The notes: generated from the letters alone by a model not told the origin. Shown: positions 18,655 to 26,971, counted from the first letter of the stretch. The stretch is 64,000 nucleotides of DNA from Niabella soli DSM 19437 (GCF_000243115.2 NZ_CP007035.1:1488001-1552000); one strand, 5' to 3'. Made by a program: numbers and translations.

Positions 18655-19653
18655 TCACTTCGTTTTCTTGGCTTTGGAAACAATTTGTTCGGATTGCGGT
18701 TCTTTCTTTTTCTCTTTCTTTTTTGGGTAGGTTCCATTGAAAGAGCACTGCAGCGCGCCCATTCTTGAGCCACAGCCCTCTACTTCCTGGAGCGACACAT
18801 TATTATCCTCAAAAATAAATTTCAAAACACAGGGATCGCCGCCCTGCCGGTATTCTGCTGTTGTAGGACTGGTGAAGCGAGCTTCCCCTTTTAACTCCCC
18901 AATACATTCCTTGTTATTCTTTTCAAGATGGATAAAGAAATAAAAGCGGCCCTCCCTTTTACTGTCCCGTATCGCAATCAGGTTCATTTTTCCTTCTCCG
19001 TAATCACCGGAATATTTTTCCTTTCGCGCCAGCGTGTCAATCGGGTTCATAAGATCGGTAGCGCCATCACCCAGGCTGTCTGTCATGATCAGTATAAATT
19101 TCCTGGCAGCCTTATTAAACACATAAACATCATTGCCTGTAATTTCAATACCATTGGGTAATTGCTGGCGCACACTTTTACTGATATTCAAACGCGGGTC
19201 AATCGTCACCGTAATGGACACATCTGTATTTTTGGTGATCCTCATTACCGGCAATCCGGCTATAAATTTCTTTTCTTTATCATAGGCTGTAAGCAGCAGG
19301 CTTTTTTGTGTATTGGTGATACCGCGCGACAGCAGGTAAAAATCACCGTTGCCCGCTTCGATCGTTCCCACAGGATAAAATTTAGGGCGGCCGTTTTTGC
19401 CAAATACTTCCGTTGTCAGTGAGTCCGGCACAAACTGGCTGAAAACCACCGGGGCGATCAGCAGCGAATCATTTTCTTTTCCAGGAAACGAAGAGTCCGA
19501 ATAAGAAAACGGCAGCGTCAGTTTGGGATAAGCAGCCATAAACTCTTCCATATTCACCTTATCATCCCCTGCCATACTTTTCTTCTTTTTCCCACCGCAC
19601 GCCAATGTAAACAAGATTGTAATCAGCAACACGCCATATAAAGGTCTGTTCAT
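18655..19653 (-). CDS. Lipoprotein of unknown function
   Basis: The protein has 332 residues from the ATG at 19653 (MNRPLYGVLLITILFTLACGGKKKK). The frame extends to a TTG at 19662, but the ATG is better placed for the signal. The lipobox LFTLACG predicts lipidation after a short hydrophobic run. The mature protein is beta-rich with a segment FYFFIHLEKNNKECIGELKGEARF and ends in a Lys-rich tail (KKKEKKKEPQ). A C-terminal CVLKFIFEDNNVSLQEVEGCG with two Cys may form a disulfide. I do not recognise a family. It stands alone between two copies of a 72-base repeat. Confidence 0.8.
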   Translation of the reverse strand: MNRPLYGVLLITILFTLACGGKKKKSMAGDDKVNMEEFMAAYPKLTLPFSYSDSSFPGKENDSLLIAPVVFSQFVPDSLTTEVFGKNGRPKFYPVGTIEAGNGDFYLLSRGITNTQKSLLLTAYDKEKKFIAGLPVMRITKNTDVSITVTIDPRLNISKSVRQQLPNGIEITGNDVYVFNKAARKFILIMTDSLGDGATDLMNPIDTLARKEKYSGDYGEGKMNLIAIRDSKREGRFYFFIHLEKNNKECIGELKGEARFTSPTTAEYRQGGDPCVLKFIFEDNNVSLQEVEGCGSRMGALQCSFNGTYPKKKEKKKEPQSEQIVSKAKKTK

Positions 19654-19972
19654 ATCCAACAATTATATAACAAAATAACTAAAATCCCCGATCATCGCCG
19701 TAAAAATACAGGGACGGACGCATAAATTTAAAAGATTGCCACAAATACCCGCCTGAACGGACGAGCAGGCCCAAATGAATCAACTGTTGTCCCTGAATAG
19801 ATTAATCATTTTGTTCGTGTACTCTGTACAACAAAACCGTTGAAATTAATTTTTTTGGCCCGCAGATTACGCATCCCGATAAATCGGGAGCCAACGGCGC
19901 GGCGCGGATTACCCTTCATTCTTCGGCGATATTCTGCGGGAGACCTTTGACCCGCTGATCTGCAGGGATCAT

Positions 19973-20044
19973 TTTCGTTGTATCCTTAAATCATCCTGCA
20001 ACGCAGAACGATGGAACGGTGCCCGCCTCTGGAGGATTCGTGGC
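19973..20044. repeat. 72-base direct repeat, copy 2
   Basis: Exact copy of 18501-18572. The two copies are 1472 bases apart, start to start. The flanks differ immediately outside: ACA versus CAT before, and AGC versus TTA after. Confidence 0.9.
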
Positions 20045-20102
20045 TTAGCCAACTTATTCGCTCGCCCTGCGTAAAATAAGTTTTCACAGATGATCATAAT
20101 TA

Positions 20103-20118
20103 TTTAGATTTGTCTAAA
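20103..20118 (+). promoter_or_regulatory. DtxR/MntR-type operator overlapping the promoter
   Basis: TTTAGA-TTTG-TCTAAA is a perfect inverted repeat 12 bases before the regulator's ATG. The TAGATTTG inside it (20105-20112) also fits the Bacteroidota -7 consensus TAnnTTTG. A further half site ATTTAGA touches the start codon at 20124-20130. This geometry predicts metal-dependent autorepression of the whole mntR-mntH unit. Confidence 0.75.
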
Positions 20119-20129
20119 TTTTTATTTAG

Positions 20130-20798
20130 ATGACATTAAATATAACCTCCACGGAGCAAAACTATATAAAAGCCATCTACCACCTGGAGCGGAACGGGCG
20201 GCCTGTAAATACCAATGACCTTGCTACGCAACTCGCCACTACCCCCGCTTCCGTCACCGACATGATCAAAAAGTTAAAACAAAAAAAGCTGATCAACTAC
20301 AAAGCCTATTATGGTTGTACCCTAACGGAAAGCGGCCGGAAACAATCGCTGCTCATCATCAGAAGGCACCGGCTATGGGAATATTTCCTTTCAAAAAAAT
20401 TGGGATTTAACTGGGACGCCATCCATGAAATTGCGGAGGAACTGGAGCATGTGAGCAATACCGAGCTCATCAATAAGCTGGACGCCTTCCTGGGCTATCC
20501 CGAAGTGGACCCGCACGGCGACCCCATCCCCGATGCAAACGGGAACATCGCAACAACGGAGCACACTGTCCTGGGCGGCGGCAGTTTAGGCAAGCGTTAT
20601 GTGGTGGCGCAAATCGGGAGCCAGTTACCCGCAGTACTGGAACTATTAGACCAGAAGCACATCAAAATAGGGACGGTTATAGAAATAAAAAAACGTTTCG
20701 ATTTCGACCAGTCGCTTGAAATAAAAACAGGCAACAAGCAACTCACACAGATCTCAAAAGAATTAGCGCAACATATTTTAGTAAAAGAACATGAATAA
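20130..20798 (+). CDS. DtxR-family metal-dependent transcriptional repressor
   Basis: This 222-residue protein has an N-terminal winged helix (EQNYIKAIYHLERNGRPVNTNDLATQLATTPASVTDMIKKL), the dimerization and metal-binding helices (RRHRLWEYFLSKKLGFNWDAIHEIAEELEHV, with the usual Glu and His ligands) and a C-terminal FeoA/SH3-like domain (about 145-215). It probably senses Mn2+ or Fe2+. It overlaps the next gene, an Nramp transporter, by 8 bases, which supports MntR-like control of metal import. The DPHGDPIPDANG sequence is typical of the Bacteroidota subfamily. Confidence 0.93.
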   Translation: MTLNITSTEQNYIKAIYHLERNGRPVNTNDLATQLATTPASVTDMIKKLKQKKLINYKAYYGCTLTESGRKQSLLIIRRHRLWEYFLSKKLGFNWDAIHEIAEELEHVSNTELINKLDAFLGYPEVDPHGDPIPDANGNIATTEHTVLGGGSLGKRYVVAQIGSQLPAVLELLDQKHIKIGTVIEIKKRFDFDQSLEIKTGNKQLTQISKELAQHILVKEHE

Positions 20799-22686
20799 GC
20801 AGCATTCCGACCTCTCATTGAGTGAAGTACACGAATCAGTTGACACCACCGGCAAACCGCGGTGGCGGCGCATCCTGGCCTTCTTTGGCCCGGCCTACCT
20901 GGTAAGCGTGGGCTACATGGATCCGGGCAACTGGGCCACCGACCTGGCCGGGGGCAGCCAGTTTGGTTACAGTCTTTTGTGGGTGTTACTTTTAAGTAAC
21001 CTTATGGCCCTGCTCTTGCAAAACCTGTCGTCCAGGTTGGGCATCGTGCGTCATAAAGACCTGGCCCAGGCCAACAGGGAGGCCTATCCAAAGGGTGTTA
21101 ATTTTATTTTATACCTGCTGGCAGAGATCGCCATAGCGGCAACGGACCTGGCAGAAGTAATAGGCATGGCCATCGGCTTGCAATTATTATTTGAGCTGCC
21201 GCTGATGTACGGCGTGCTGGTAACTGTATTGGATACGTTCCTTTTGATGTTCCTGCAGCGCTTTGGTATGCGCAAACTGGAAGCCTTCGTAATCGGGCTG
21301 ATCTTTATCATTGCCGTATCTTTTCTCATACAACTGCTCGTTGCCCAGCCGGATCTTAAAGAAGTCGCTTCCGGCTTTGTACCGCGGCTGCAGAACGATA
21401 CCGCGCTTTATATTGCCATTGGCATTATCGGCGCCACGGTAATGCCACATAACCTGTACCTGCATTCAGCATTAGTACAAACAAGGAAATTCAAAAACAC
21501 GGAAGATGGTATCAAAAAAGCGTTAAAATACAATTTATGGGATAGCACAGTGGCATTGAATATGGCCTTCCTCGTTAACGCTGCTATTCTTGTTTTAGCC
21601 GCAACGGTCTTTTTTAAAACGGGCCGCACCGATGTTGCCGAAATTAAACAGGCTTATGAATTATTACCCAGTCACCTGGGCAGCACTGTGGCATCAAAAC
21701 TTTTTGCAATTGCCCTGATCGCCGCCGGGCAAAGCAGTACGGTAACCGGCACGCTGGCGGGGCAAATCATTATGGAAGGCTACCTGAAATTGCGCATCAA
21801 CCCATTGGTACGCCGCCTGCTGACGCGCCTGATCGCTATTGTACCCGCTGTTTTAGTGCTGGCGCTTTATGGAGAAGAGGAAGTGAACCAGTTGCTCATT
21901 TTCAGCCAGGTAGTGCTGAGCCTGCAACTGGGCTTTGCCATTATTCCGCTGATCCACTTTGTAAGTGATAAAAAAACCATGGGAACCTTCGCCATCCGCA
22001 CCTTTACCAAAGTCATTGCCTGGCTGATCACGGTTACATTAATCTATCTAAACGGCCGGATGGTAGTAGAACAGCTTCGCAGTTTCTTTGCCTCCTCCTC
22101 ATCGTTAGGGTGGAAAGCAGGCATTATTCTGGGTGTTTCAGGTGTTGTATTTTTATTGGTATACACTATAGTTTATCCTTTCACCAAAACAGCCAAAAGG
22201 GCCAGCTCTTCGCCCGTGCACCCGGAACCGGCGCCGCTGGAGCTCCCCGGCAACCTGCAATCATTTCCCATAATTGCCGTGGCGGTCGATTTCGGGAAAA
22301 ACGACAGCCGCCTTATCGGACAGGCGCTTAAACAAGGAACTACCGATACAAAATTTGTTTTAATACATGTAGTGGAAAGTGTTGCAGCCCGGTTTATCAA
22401 TAAAGAAATAAAAGATGAAGAATCCAAAACAGATAAAATATATCTTGATAACTATGCCCGGCAGATGAAGCAAAAGGGATTTAAAGTAGCCTGGGAACTG
22501 GGCTATGGCATTCCATCAAGAGAGATCCCCCGGATCGTAAAAAGCCAGGAAGCGGACCTCCTGGTTATGGGCGCCCATGGCCACAAAGGATTAAAAGATT
22601 TTATTTATGGCAGCACCATCAATAATGTGCGGCATAATGTGCAGATCCCGATACTGATCGTTAATAATGACCAGAACGTTTTTTAA
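20791..22686 (+). CDS. mntH: Nramp divalent metal transporter fused to a universal stress domain
   Basis: This 631-residue protein is longer than the 410-450 usual for MntH. Residues about 30-460 are the Nramp transporter, with the TM1 motif DPGN at 44-47 and the TM6 motif MPH at 218-220, both of which bind the metal. After a short Pro-rich linker (PVHPEPAPLELPG) a UspA-type domain runs from about 488 to 628 and contains the ATP-binding pattern G-x2-G-x9-G-S (GAHGHKGLKDFIYGST). The transporter should import Mn2+/Fe2+ with protons, and the cytoplasmic Usp domain may add nucleotide-dependent control (inference). It is translationally coupled to the DtxR gene. Confidence 0.93.
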   Translation: MNKQHSDLSLSEVHESVDTTGKPRWRRILAFFGPAYLVSVGYMDPGNWATDLAGGSQFGYSLLWVLLLSNLMALLLQNLSSRLGIVRHKDLAQANREAYPKGVNFILYLLAEIAIAATDLAEVIGMAIGLQLLFELPLMYGVLVTVLDTFLLMFLQRFGMRKLEAFVIGLIFIIAVSFLIQLLVAQPDLKEVASGFVPRLQNDTALYIAIGIIGATVMPHNLYLHSALVQTRKFKNTEDGIKKALKYNLWDSTVALNMAFLVNAAILVLAATVFFKTGRTDVAEIKQAYELLPSHLGSTVASKLFAIALIAAGQSSTVTGTLAGQIIMEGYLKLRINPLVRRLLTRLIAIVPAVLVLALYGEEEVNQLLIFSQVVLSLQLGFAIIPLIHFVSDKKTMGTFAIRTFTKVIAWLITVTLIYLNGRMVVEQLRSFFASSSSLGWKAGIILGVSGVVFLLVYTIVYPFTKTAKRASSSPVHPEPAPLELPGNLQSFPIIAVAVDFGKNDSRLIGQALKQGTTDTKFVLIHVVESVAARFINKEIKDEESKTDKIYLDNYARQMKQKGFKVAWELGYGIPSREIPRIVKSQEADLLVMGAHGHKGLKDFIYGSTINNVRHNVQIPILIVNNDQNVF

Positions 22687-23025
22687 AAAATCATTCCCGT
22701 AAAAAATAAGCGCAGTGAGAACTGTCCAACAATCAGAAAACAGTGTTCTCAACTTTTCTCTTCGTTTAGGCTTTGAGGCCGCTTTTCCACTTGAGTTTTC
22801 ATGTGCGTGGCCGGTCAAACGGCCGGAGGCGTTCGTTTGACCCTGACCTTTTTGCTCTGCTTTTGGTCCCGAATGCTTTCGGGAAAAAAGCAGAAAAATA
22901 TAAAAAAGAATATTTTTGTATCCACACGGTAAGGCAACCATCGGAATGACAGTACTCCGGAAACATTCCGGATGGTCGCTTGCGGACATTCAGCCGATAT
23001 TACAAAAACGGAGATTGGAGCAATA
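22687..23025. other. Intergenic region with long hairpins
   Basis: I see no gene in these 339 bases between two convergent genes. They contain GGTCAAACG/CGTTTGACC (9-bp stem, about 22815-22844). They also hold a long imperfect hairpin at about 22858-22893, with CTGCTTTT and TCCCGAA pairing with TTCGGGA and AAAAGCAG. The T or A runs flanking the stem could allow bidirectional termination. Confidence 0.5.
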
Positions 23026-23439
23026 TCAGTGCGACACTTTTATATACCCCCAGCCTTCCCGCTGTTTTGATATAATTTCATAAATGCCATCCGGTACCAT
23101 TTGCACGCCGGAAATTAATGAGGAACCCTCCATGTTGTTTCTCTTTAATGTTTGCTGGCAAACTTTAAACGATATACCTTTTTCATTTGCCAGTTCACCG
23201 ACTTCTGTTTCCTGTTGTGATTTTCCCTTAACCACCAGATCCAGCCCCTGGCCATAGATCACAACTTCTAATTGCGCAGCCGGGTTTGCTTTTTTGATCA
23301 GGGCAAGTTCACGAATGATTGCCCGTTGATTAATGGTATCCTTATTTGAAAAGTCGAATACCACATTATAGTTTTTATATTGTGCCTGCATTGATCCGGA
23401 GAGCATCAATAGCGACATGAGTAAAAGTGCTGCTTTCAT
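23026..23439 (-). CDS. Secreted DsrE-family protein
   Basis: This 137-residue protein has a signal peptide (KAALLLMSLLMLSGSMQAQ). The DsrE-like Rossmann-type fold is seen in YNVVFDFSN, AQLEVVIYGQGLDLVV and the conserved Cys segment KVCQQTLKR (Cys94), ending VQMVPDGIYEIISKQREGWGYIKV. DsrE/F proteins carry sulfur as a persulfide on this Cys; this one would act in the periplasm. It is the last gene of a three-gene operon, 12 bases after the di-heme cytochrome gene. Confidence 0.87.
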   Translation of the reverse strand: MKAALLLMSLLMLSGSMQAQYKNYNVVFDFSNKDTINQRAIIRELALIKKANPAAQLEVVIYGQGLDLVVKGKSQQETEVGELANEKGISFKVCQQTLKRNNMEGSSLISGVQMVPDGIYEIISKQREGWGYIKVSH

Positions 23440-23451
23440 TGTAACTCTTTT

Positions 23452-24441
23452 TTAGATGAATGATTTCTTTTTCCGCGTCAATTGAATAGGGCCAAAGGGT
23501 CCGTATTTATGTTGTTGTTCCGAAAAGCTGTCAGCGTAGGGCCCAAAAGGATAGTCAACAGGTTTACCGGCAATATCGGGCCAGTCTTCTTTAAATACTT
23601 TTACGGGGCGGGGCTGTGCATTAATGAATGCCGCTACATCCCAGGCCTCTTCATCCGTAAGCCGGCGAATGGTGGCAGACGCATCGAAGGGCATATTTTC
23701 CCGCACATATCCCGCAAGCCTCGTAAGCCGGTATAATCCGGCAGCAGTAGTGTAACTGTGTTTTCCCCATAGCGGCGGATAGAGATACCCGCTGCCATCT
23801 GCATTGCTAACACCTTCCCCTTCCGGACCGTGGCAGCGCCGGCAATGCTGTGCATATATGTTTTCGCCCCTTCCAGGATCAGCGGCTCTTTGCATAAAAG
23901 CAGGGGTTTTTATGCCGGAACCTTTGGGTACAACTCCCTTCGGCACTTCTTTTCCCACCCAATTAATATAAGCAACGATGGCTTGCATTTCATGACTATC
24001 AGTGTCCAACGCAAATCCGTTCAGGCTGCGCTGAAAGCAGTCATTTACACGCTTGTAACTATTCTCTTCAGTTCCGCTTCTTTCACGAAATTTTGGATAG
24101 GTTGAAGCTACTGCACTGTAATTATTTCCCCATTGCTTTGTGCCTGCATTTAAATGACAGTTTTGGCAATTCATCCCATTCGTAACAGCGGCTATTTTCC
24201 CTTTCGGCCCCAGGTATAAGGAGGTGTGCGCAATCAAATCTTTTCCGTAGCGGACCAACGCATCTTTTTCGCTAAACGAAAGCTGCATCGTATCCGGCGG
24301 TTGCCAGGTAAATTCCTTCTTGTTGTTGCTCCGCCCCCCCGCCCCGCCTTGTTTCTTATATGGGACGATCCGGATCGCCATTATGACGGCAATGACCAGT
24401 ACAACGGCACCTGGCCCCTTCATTTTTTTAAACGGGAACAT
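23452..24441 (-). CDS. Di-heme c-type cytochrome, thiosulfate dehydrogenase (TsdA)-like
   Basis: This 329-residue protein has an N-terminal membrane anchor (about 11-25) and two heme c sites, CQNCH at 92-96 and CRRCH at 200-204. Between them RVNDCFQRSLNG (Cys135) matches the segment that supplies the axial Cys heme ligand in TsdA and SoxA proteins. Met250 in ENMPFDA is a candidate ligand of the second heme. TsdA joins two thiosulfates into tetrathionate, or runs in reverse, in the periplasm. Substrate here is inferred from family and from the DsrE-like neighbours on both sides. It lies 18 bases after the Tat-exported protein gene. Confidence 0.87.
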   Translation of the reverse strand: MFPFKKMKGPGAVVLVIAVIMAIRIVPYKKQGGAGGRSNNKKEFTWQPPDTMQLSFSEKDALVRYGKDLIAHTSLYLGPKGKIAAVTNGMNCQNCHLNAGTKQWGNNYSAVASTYPKFRERSGTEENSYKRVNDCFQRSLNGFALDTDSHEMQAIVAYINWVGKEVPKGVVPKGSGIKTPAFMQRAADPGRGENIYAQHCRRCHGPEGEGVSNADGSGYLYPPLWGKHSYTTAAGLYRLTRLAGYVRENMPFDASATIRRLTDEEAWDVAAFINAQPRPVKVFKEDWPDIAGKPVDYPFGPYADSFSEQQHKYGPFGPIQLTRKKKSFI

Positions 24442-24459
24442 GGTTTCTATACAGCGTCA

Positions 24460-25155
24460 TTACCCGGCAAAGCAATATGCACAACCGTGCTCCTGTGCGC
24501 GACCAACGGCCCACACTCCTGACGGAACGAGTTGCACCTCAGGCAGCAAGCCGCTTTTCCAATCGTTCAACACCTCCTCGGCATTTAGCTTCATGGCATC
24601 TGCAACTCCCGCGCTGAAAACCGTCATAGCAGCCTGGCAAACACAAAACAGCACGCCCTCGCTTTGCAACTGATCAATACCAATTTCCACTTCACCAAAC
24701 CCCGGAACTTTATAAGCGCCTTTGGCGGGTTTCCAGAACGGATTCCGGACAGATGGCTTACCTGTAGCGGGGTCATCGGCCTTGAACACTTCACCTAGCT
24801 TGTACTTGCTCCACAACCTGTCTTCAAAAGCATAGCCAATACCGGTATGACGCAGGATAACCACCACGCCATTGTCCTTAGCAGGTGTTCCTGTGGCGTC
24901 ATTAGTTAATAAAAAAACTTTGGGCCATGCGAAAGGGAAAATTTCGTGCGGCTGCGTCACGTCAAATACAATGCGGTGTTTCCCTTTGATATTGTTAAAC
25001 CATTGATCCGGATCGGGACCGTCAGAAAATACCGGATTTGCTTTAAGTTGTTGTAGAGGAGCTGCAAGGCCGGCCATGCTCAAGGTTGCCATACCAGTTG
25101 TTATGGTTCCCAAAAATGACCGCCGATTCGTTGTTAATTGCGACGACCTTTCCAT
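24460..25155 (-). CDS. Tat-exported DsrE-like protein
   Basis: This 231-residue protein has a twin-arginine signal (NRRSFLGTITTG, Arg11-Arg12). The mature part resembles a DsrE-like domain: RIVFDVTQPHE, then VVVILRHTGIGYAF, then GVLFCVCQAAM and a C-terminal EVQLVPSGVWAVGRAQEHG. Cysteines at 171 and 173 fall where DsrE proteins carry the active Cys, and Cys225 and Cys228 form a CxxC near the C terminus. Tat export implies folding, perhaps with a cofactor, before transport. It starts the operon with the TsdA-like cytochrome and the small DsrE protein. Function is not established. Confidence 0.8.
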   Translation of the reverse strand: MERSSQLTTNRRSFLGTITTGMATLSMAGLAAPLQQLKANPVFSDGPDPDQWFNNIKGKHRIVFDVTQPHEIFPFAWPKVFLLTNDATGTPAKDNGVVVILRHTGIGYAFEDRLWSKYKLGEVFKADDPATGKPSVRNPFWKPAKGAYKVPGFGEVEIGIDQLQSEGVLFCVCQAAMTVFSAGVADAMKLNAEEVLNDWKSGLLPEVQLVPSGVWAVGRAQEHGCAYCFAG

Positions 25156-25231
25156 AAAAAAAATTTACCTAAAAGTAAAGTAGATTAACCGGGCAAGACA
25201 ATCCCTTATTTGAGGTATTTTTTTCAGAAAA

Positions 25232-25870
25232 TTAATGTCTTATTTGTTGAACAAAATTATCAAATACATTAAGCTGCCCCTTAAGGCTTACAAATACGAT
25301 CACAAATACGATCCCGAAAATCGCGCCCCATAAGTGGGCGCCGTGATTAATACGCCCGCCGCCCTGACGGTTGAGATAGGCCGATATCAAAAGATAGATA
25401 CCCCCAAACATCCATCCCGGGATATCGATAGGAATAAAAAAGAAACGCAGCGGCATCGTTGGGTACAGAATGATACTTGCAAAAATAACAGAGGATACGG
25501 CCCCTGAAGCCCCCAGGCTGCGGAACTGGTAGTCATCGCGGTGCTTATAATAATCCGGTATGCTGGATATCAGCAGGCCCCCCACATATAAAACAATATA
25601 ATAGATCGCTCCGTCTGCACCAAAGACCACAGGGCTGGAAAAGAACATTTCGAGCAGGCCGCCAAAAGAATAGAAGGTGAGCATATTAAAGGCCAGGTGC
25701 ATCAGATCTGCATGGATCAGCCCGTGCGTAATAAACCGGTAGTACTGGTGGTTCTTTGAAATGGCCGGACCAAAGAAGATCAGTTCATCAATAACTTTGG
25801 CGCTGCTGAACCCCCATACGGAAACCGCCACGGTAATAACAGTAATAATTAAAGTAATGCTTAATTCCAT
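25232..25870 (-). CDS. Rhomboid-family intramembrane serine protease
   Basis: This 212-residue protein has six hydrophobic segments. HGLIHADLMHLAFNMLTF in the second is the rhomboid His/Asn helix. GASG at 120-123 gives the nucleophile Ser122, and the catalytic His lies in INHGAHLWG (176 or 179). It cleaves membrane-anchored substrates inside the bilayer; the substrate is unknown. It is monocistronic, 76 bases past the Tat-signal gene start. Confidence 0.92.
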   Translation of the reverse strand: MELSITLIITVITVAVSVWGFSSAKVIDELIFFGPAISKNHQYYRFITHGLIHADLMHLAFNMLTFYSFGGLLEMFFSSPVVFGADGAIYYIVLYVGGLLISSIPDYYKHRDDYQFRSLGASGAVSSVIFASIILYPTMPLRFFFIPIDIPGWMFGGIYLLISAYLNRQGGGRINHGAHLWGAIFGIVFVIVFVSLKGQLNVFDNFVQQIRH

Positions 25871-25947
25871 CGGCTAAAAATAATTACAATTCGCGATTTT
25901 TTCATGCTCATTTTCCATTCAATGCGCTGCATTCAATATTTTACTTT

Positions 25948-26421
25948 TCACTGGTGATGGTATTTTTCATTTTTCATAATGGTACAGGCCCGGTACACCT
26001 GCTCCGCTAAAATAAGCCGTACCAGTTGATGCGGGAAAACCAGTTGTGAAAGGCTCCAGGTAGTATTCGCCCTTTTTTGCACGCTTTCATCCAAGCCGAA
26101 AGCGCCGCCAATTAAAAATATGATCCTTCGGGTGCCGGCGTTAGCGCGGCTCTGTAAAAAGCCTGCCAGTCCTTCTGAGGTCATTTGCCGCCCCCGCTCG
26201 TCCAGCGCTACCAGGTAATCTTCTTTTGCTATTTTTGGCAGAATAAGTTCCGCCTCCTTTTTCTTCAATTCTTTCGGAGCCAGGTGCGCTGCTTCTTTGG
26301 GCACAGGGATCAGCTCCCATTCCAGCTTAAAATAATTCACGATCCTCCCCGAAAATTCCGCCACGCCCTCTTTCACGTACTCATCGTGCCCCTTGCCTAC
26401 CGCCCAGAATGCAATTTTCAT
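25948..26421 (-). CDS. rlmH: 23S rRNA (pseudouridine1915-N3)-methyltransferase RlmH
   Basis: This 157-residue SPOUT methyltransferase has normal length. IIFLIGGAFGLDESV and SLSQLVFPHQLVRLILAEQVYRA form the trefoil-knot SAM site, and the C terminus ends NEKYHHQ, near the usual YHR/YHH end. It methylates pseudouridine 1915 in helix 69 of 23S rRNA. It diverges from the tRNA-Arg promoter. Confidence 0.96.
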   Translation of the reverse strand: MKIAFWAVGKGHDEYVKEGVAEFSGRIVNYFKLEWELIPVPKEAAHLAPKELKKKEAELILPKIAKEDYLVALDERGRQMTSEGLAGFLQSRANAGTRRIIFLIGGAFGLDESVQKRANTTWSLSQLVFPHQLVRLILAEQVYRACTIMKNEKYHHQ

Positions 26422-26485
26422 TTTCTTGGAAATTTCTGTAAAACTAGGGGGCAGCGGGAATTAATGACTGGTTTTTTTTGATGGA

Positions 26486-26517
26486 TTTTGAAAAACCAAA
26501 GAAAACCCGTATGTTTG
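26486..26517 (+). promoter_or_regulatory. Promoter of tRNA-Arg
   Basis: TTTTG (26486-26490), a 19-base spacer and TATGTTTG (26510-26517) match the Bacteroidota -33/-7 pattern, 11 bases before the tRNA. Confidence 0.8.
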
Positions 26518-26528
26518 CTGCCCCAAAA

Positions 26529-26602
26529 GGCCCCGTAGCTCAATTGAATAGAGCATCTGACTACGGATCAGAAGGTTTCAGGTTTGAATCCTGACGGGGT
26601 CA
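26529..26602 (+). tRNA. tRNA-Arg (anticodon ACG)
   Basis: 74 bases. The acceptor GGCCCCG pairs with CGGGGTC (one G-T). The anticodon loop is CTACGGA, with ACG at 34-36, read as ICG after A-to-I editing, so it decodes CGU/CGC/CGA. The T loop is TTTGAAT. The CCA end is not encoded. Confidence 0.97.
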
Positions 26603-26603
26603 C

Positions 26604-26635
26604 AAAGCCCCCCGCGTAAGCGGAGGGCTTTTTTA
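26604..26635 (+). terminator. Rho-independent terminator after tRNA-Arg
   Basis: AAGCCC and CCGC pair with GCGG and GGGCTT around a GTAA loop, with one C/A mismatch, followed by six T. It begins directly after the tRNA. Confidence 0.9.
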
Positions 26636-26750
26636 TTTGAAAGCGTTTAAAACCCCGTTTTCAAAAGCGGTCAAATAAAAAAAGGAATTAATCTTTAAAC
26701 TGCAATCAGATTTTATGCAGCACAATAATGAACTTAGAGAGGGAAGTCCA

Positions 26751-26969
26751 TCAATCCAAATGAACTAAATCAGAAAGCGGAATTTCCAATGCTTTGGCTA
26801 CCCTGAAAAGGGTACCAAATTTTGGATTAACATTTCCTGCTTCCAACCGGGAAACATTTGATTTCTCCATATTAATTTCCAAACCAAATGCATTCTGTGA
26901 CCAGCCTTTCTCAGTCCTTAGCTGCTTGATCTTCAAGCCTAATTTCTTTAAAAGCTGCTTTTCTGTCAC
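26751..26969 (-). CDS. Small XRE-family helix-turn-helix regulator
   Basis: This 72-residue protein is one HTH_3 domain: LGLKIKQLRTEKGWSQNAFGLEINMEKSNVSRLEAGNVNPKFGTLFRVAKALEIPL. It lacks any partner domain. Directly upstream is the palindrome GTTATC-gtttgt-GATAAC (26972-26989), likely its own operator. It opens an AT-rich stretch of orphan genes. Such proteins often control small accessory or toxin-antitoxin units, but no toxin gene is evident beside it. Confidence 0.85.
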   Translation of the reverse strand: MTEKQLLKKLGLKIKQLRTEKGWSQNAFGLEINMEKSNVSRLEAGNVNPKFGTLFRVAKALEIPLSDLVHLD

Positions 26970-26971
26970 CT

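Larger units (their letters stand above)
19663..20129. other. Intergenic region with hairpins and repeat copy 2
   Basis: These 467 bases hold no gene I can support. They contain a perfect hairpin TCCCGAT-aa-ATCGGGA (19874-19889), several GCAGAT/CTGCGGG words, the second 72-base repeat copy and, at the end, the promoter/operator of the DtxR gene. Confidence 0.6.

Noticed and set aside
18501-20044. The 72-base repeat pair as the ends of an insertion sequence
   Set aside because: The repeats are direct rather than inverted, there is no transposase between them and no target duplication. They are reported only as a repeat.
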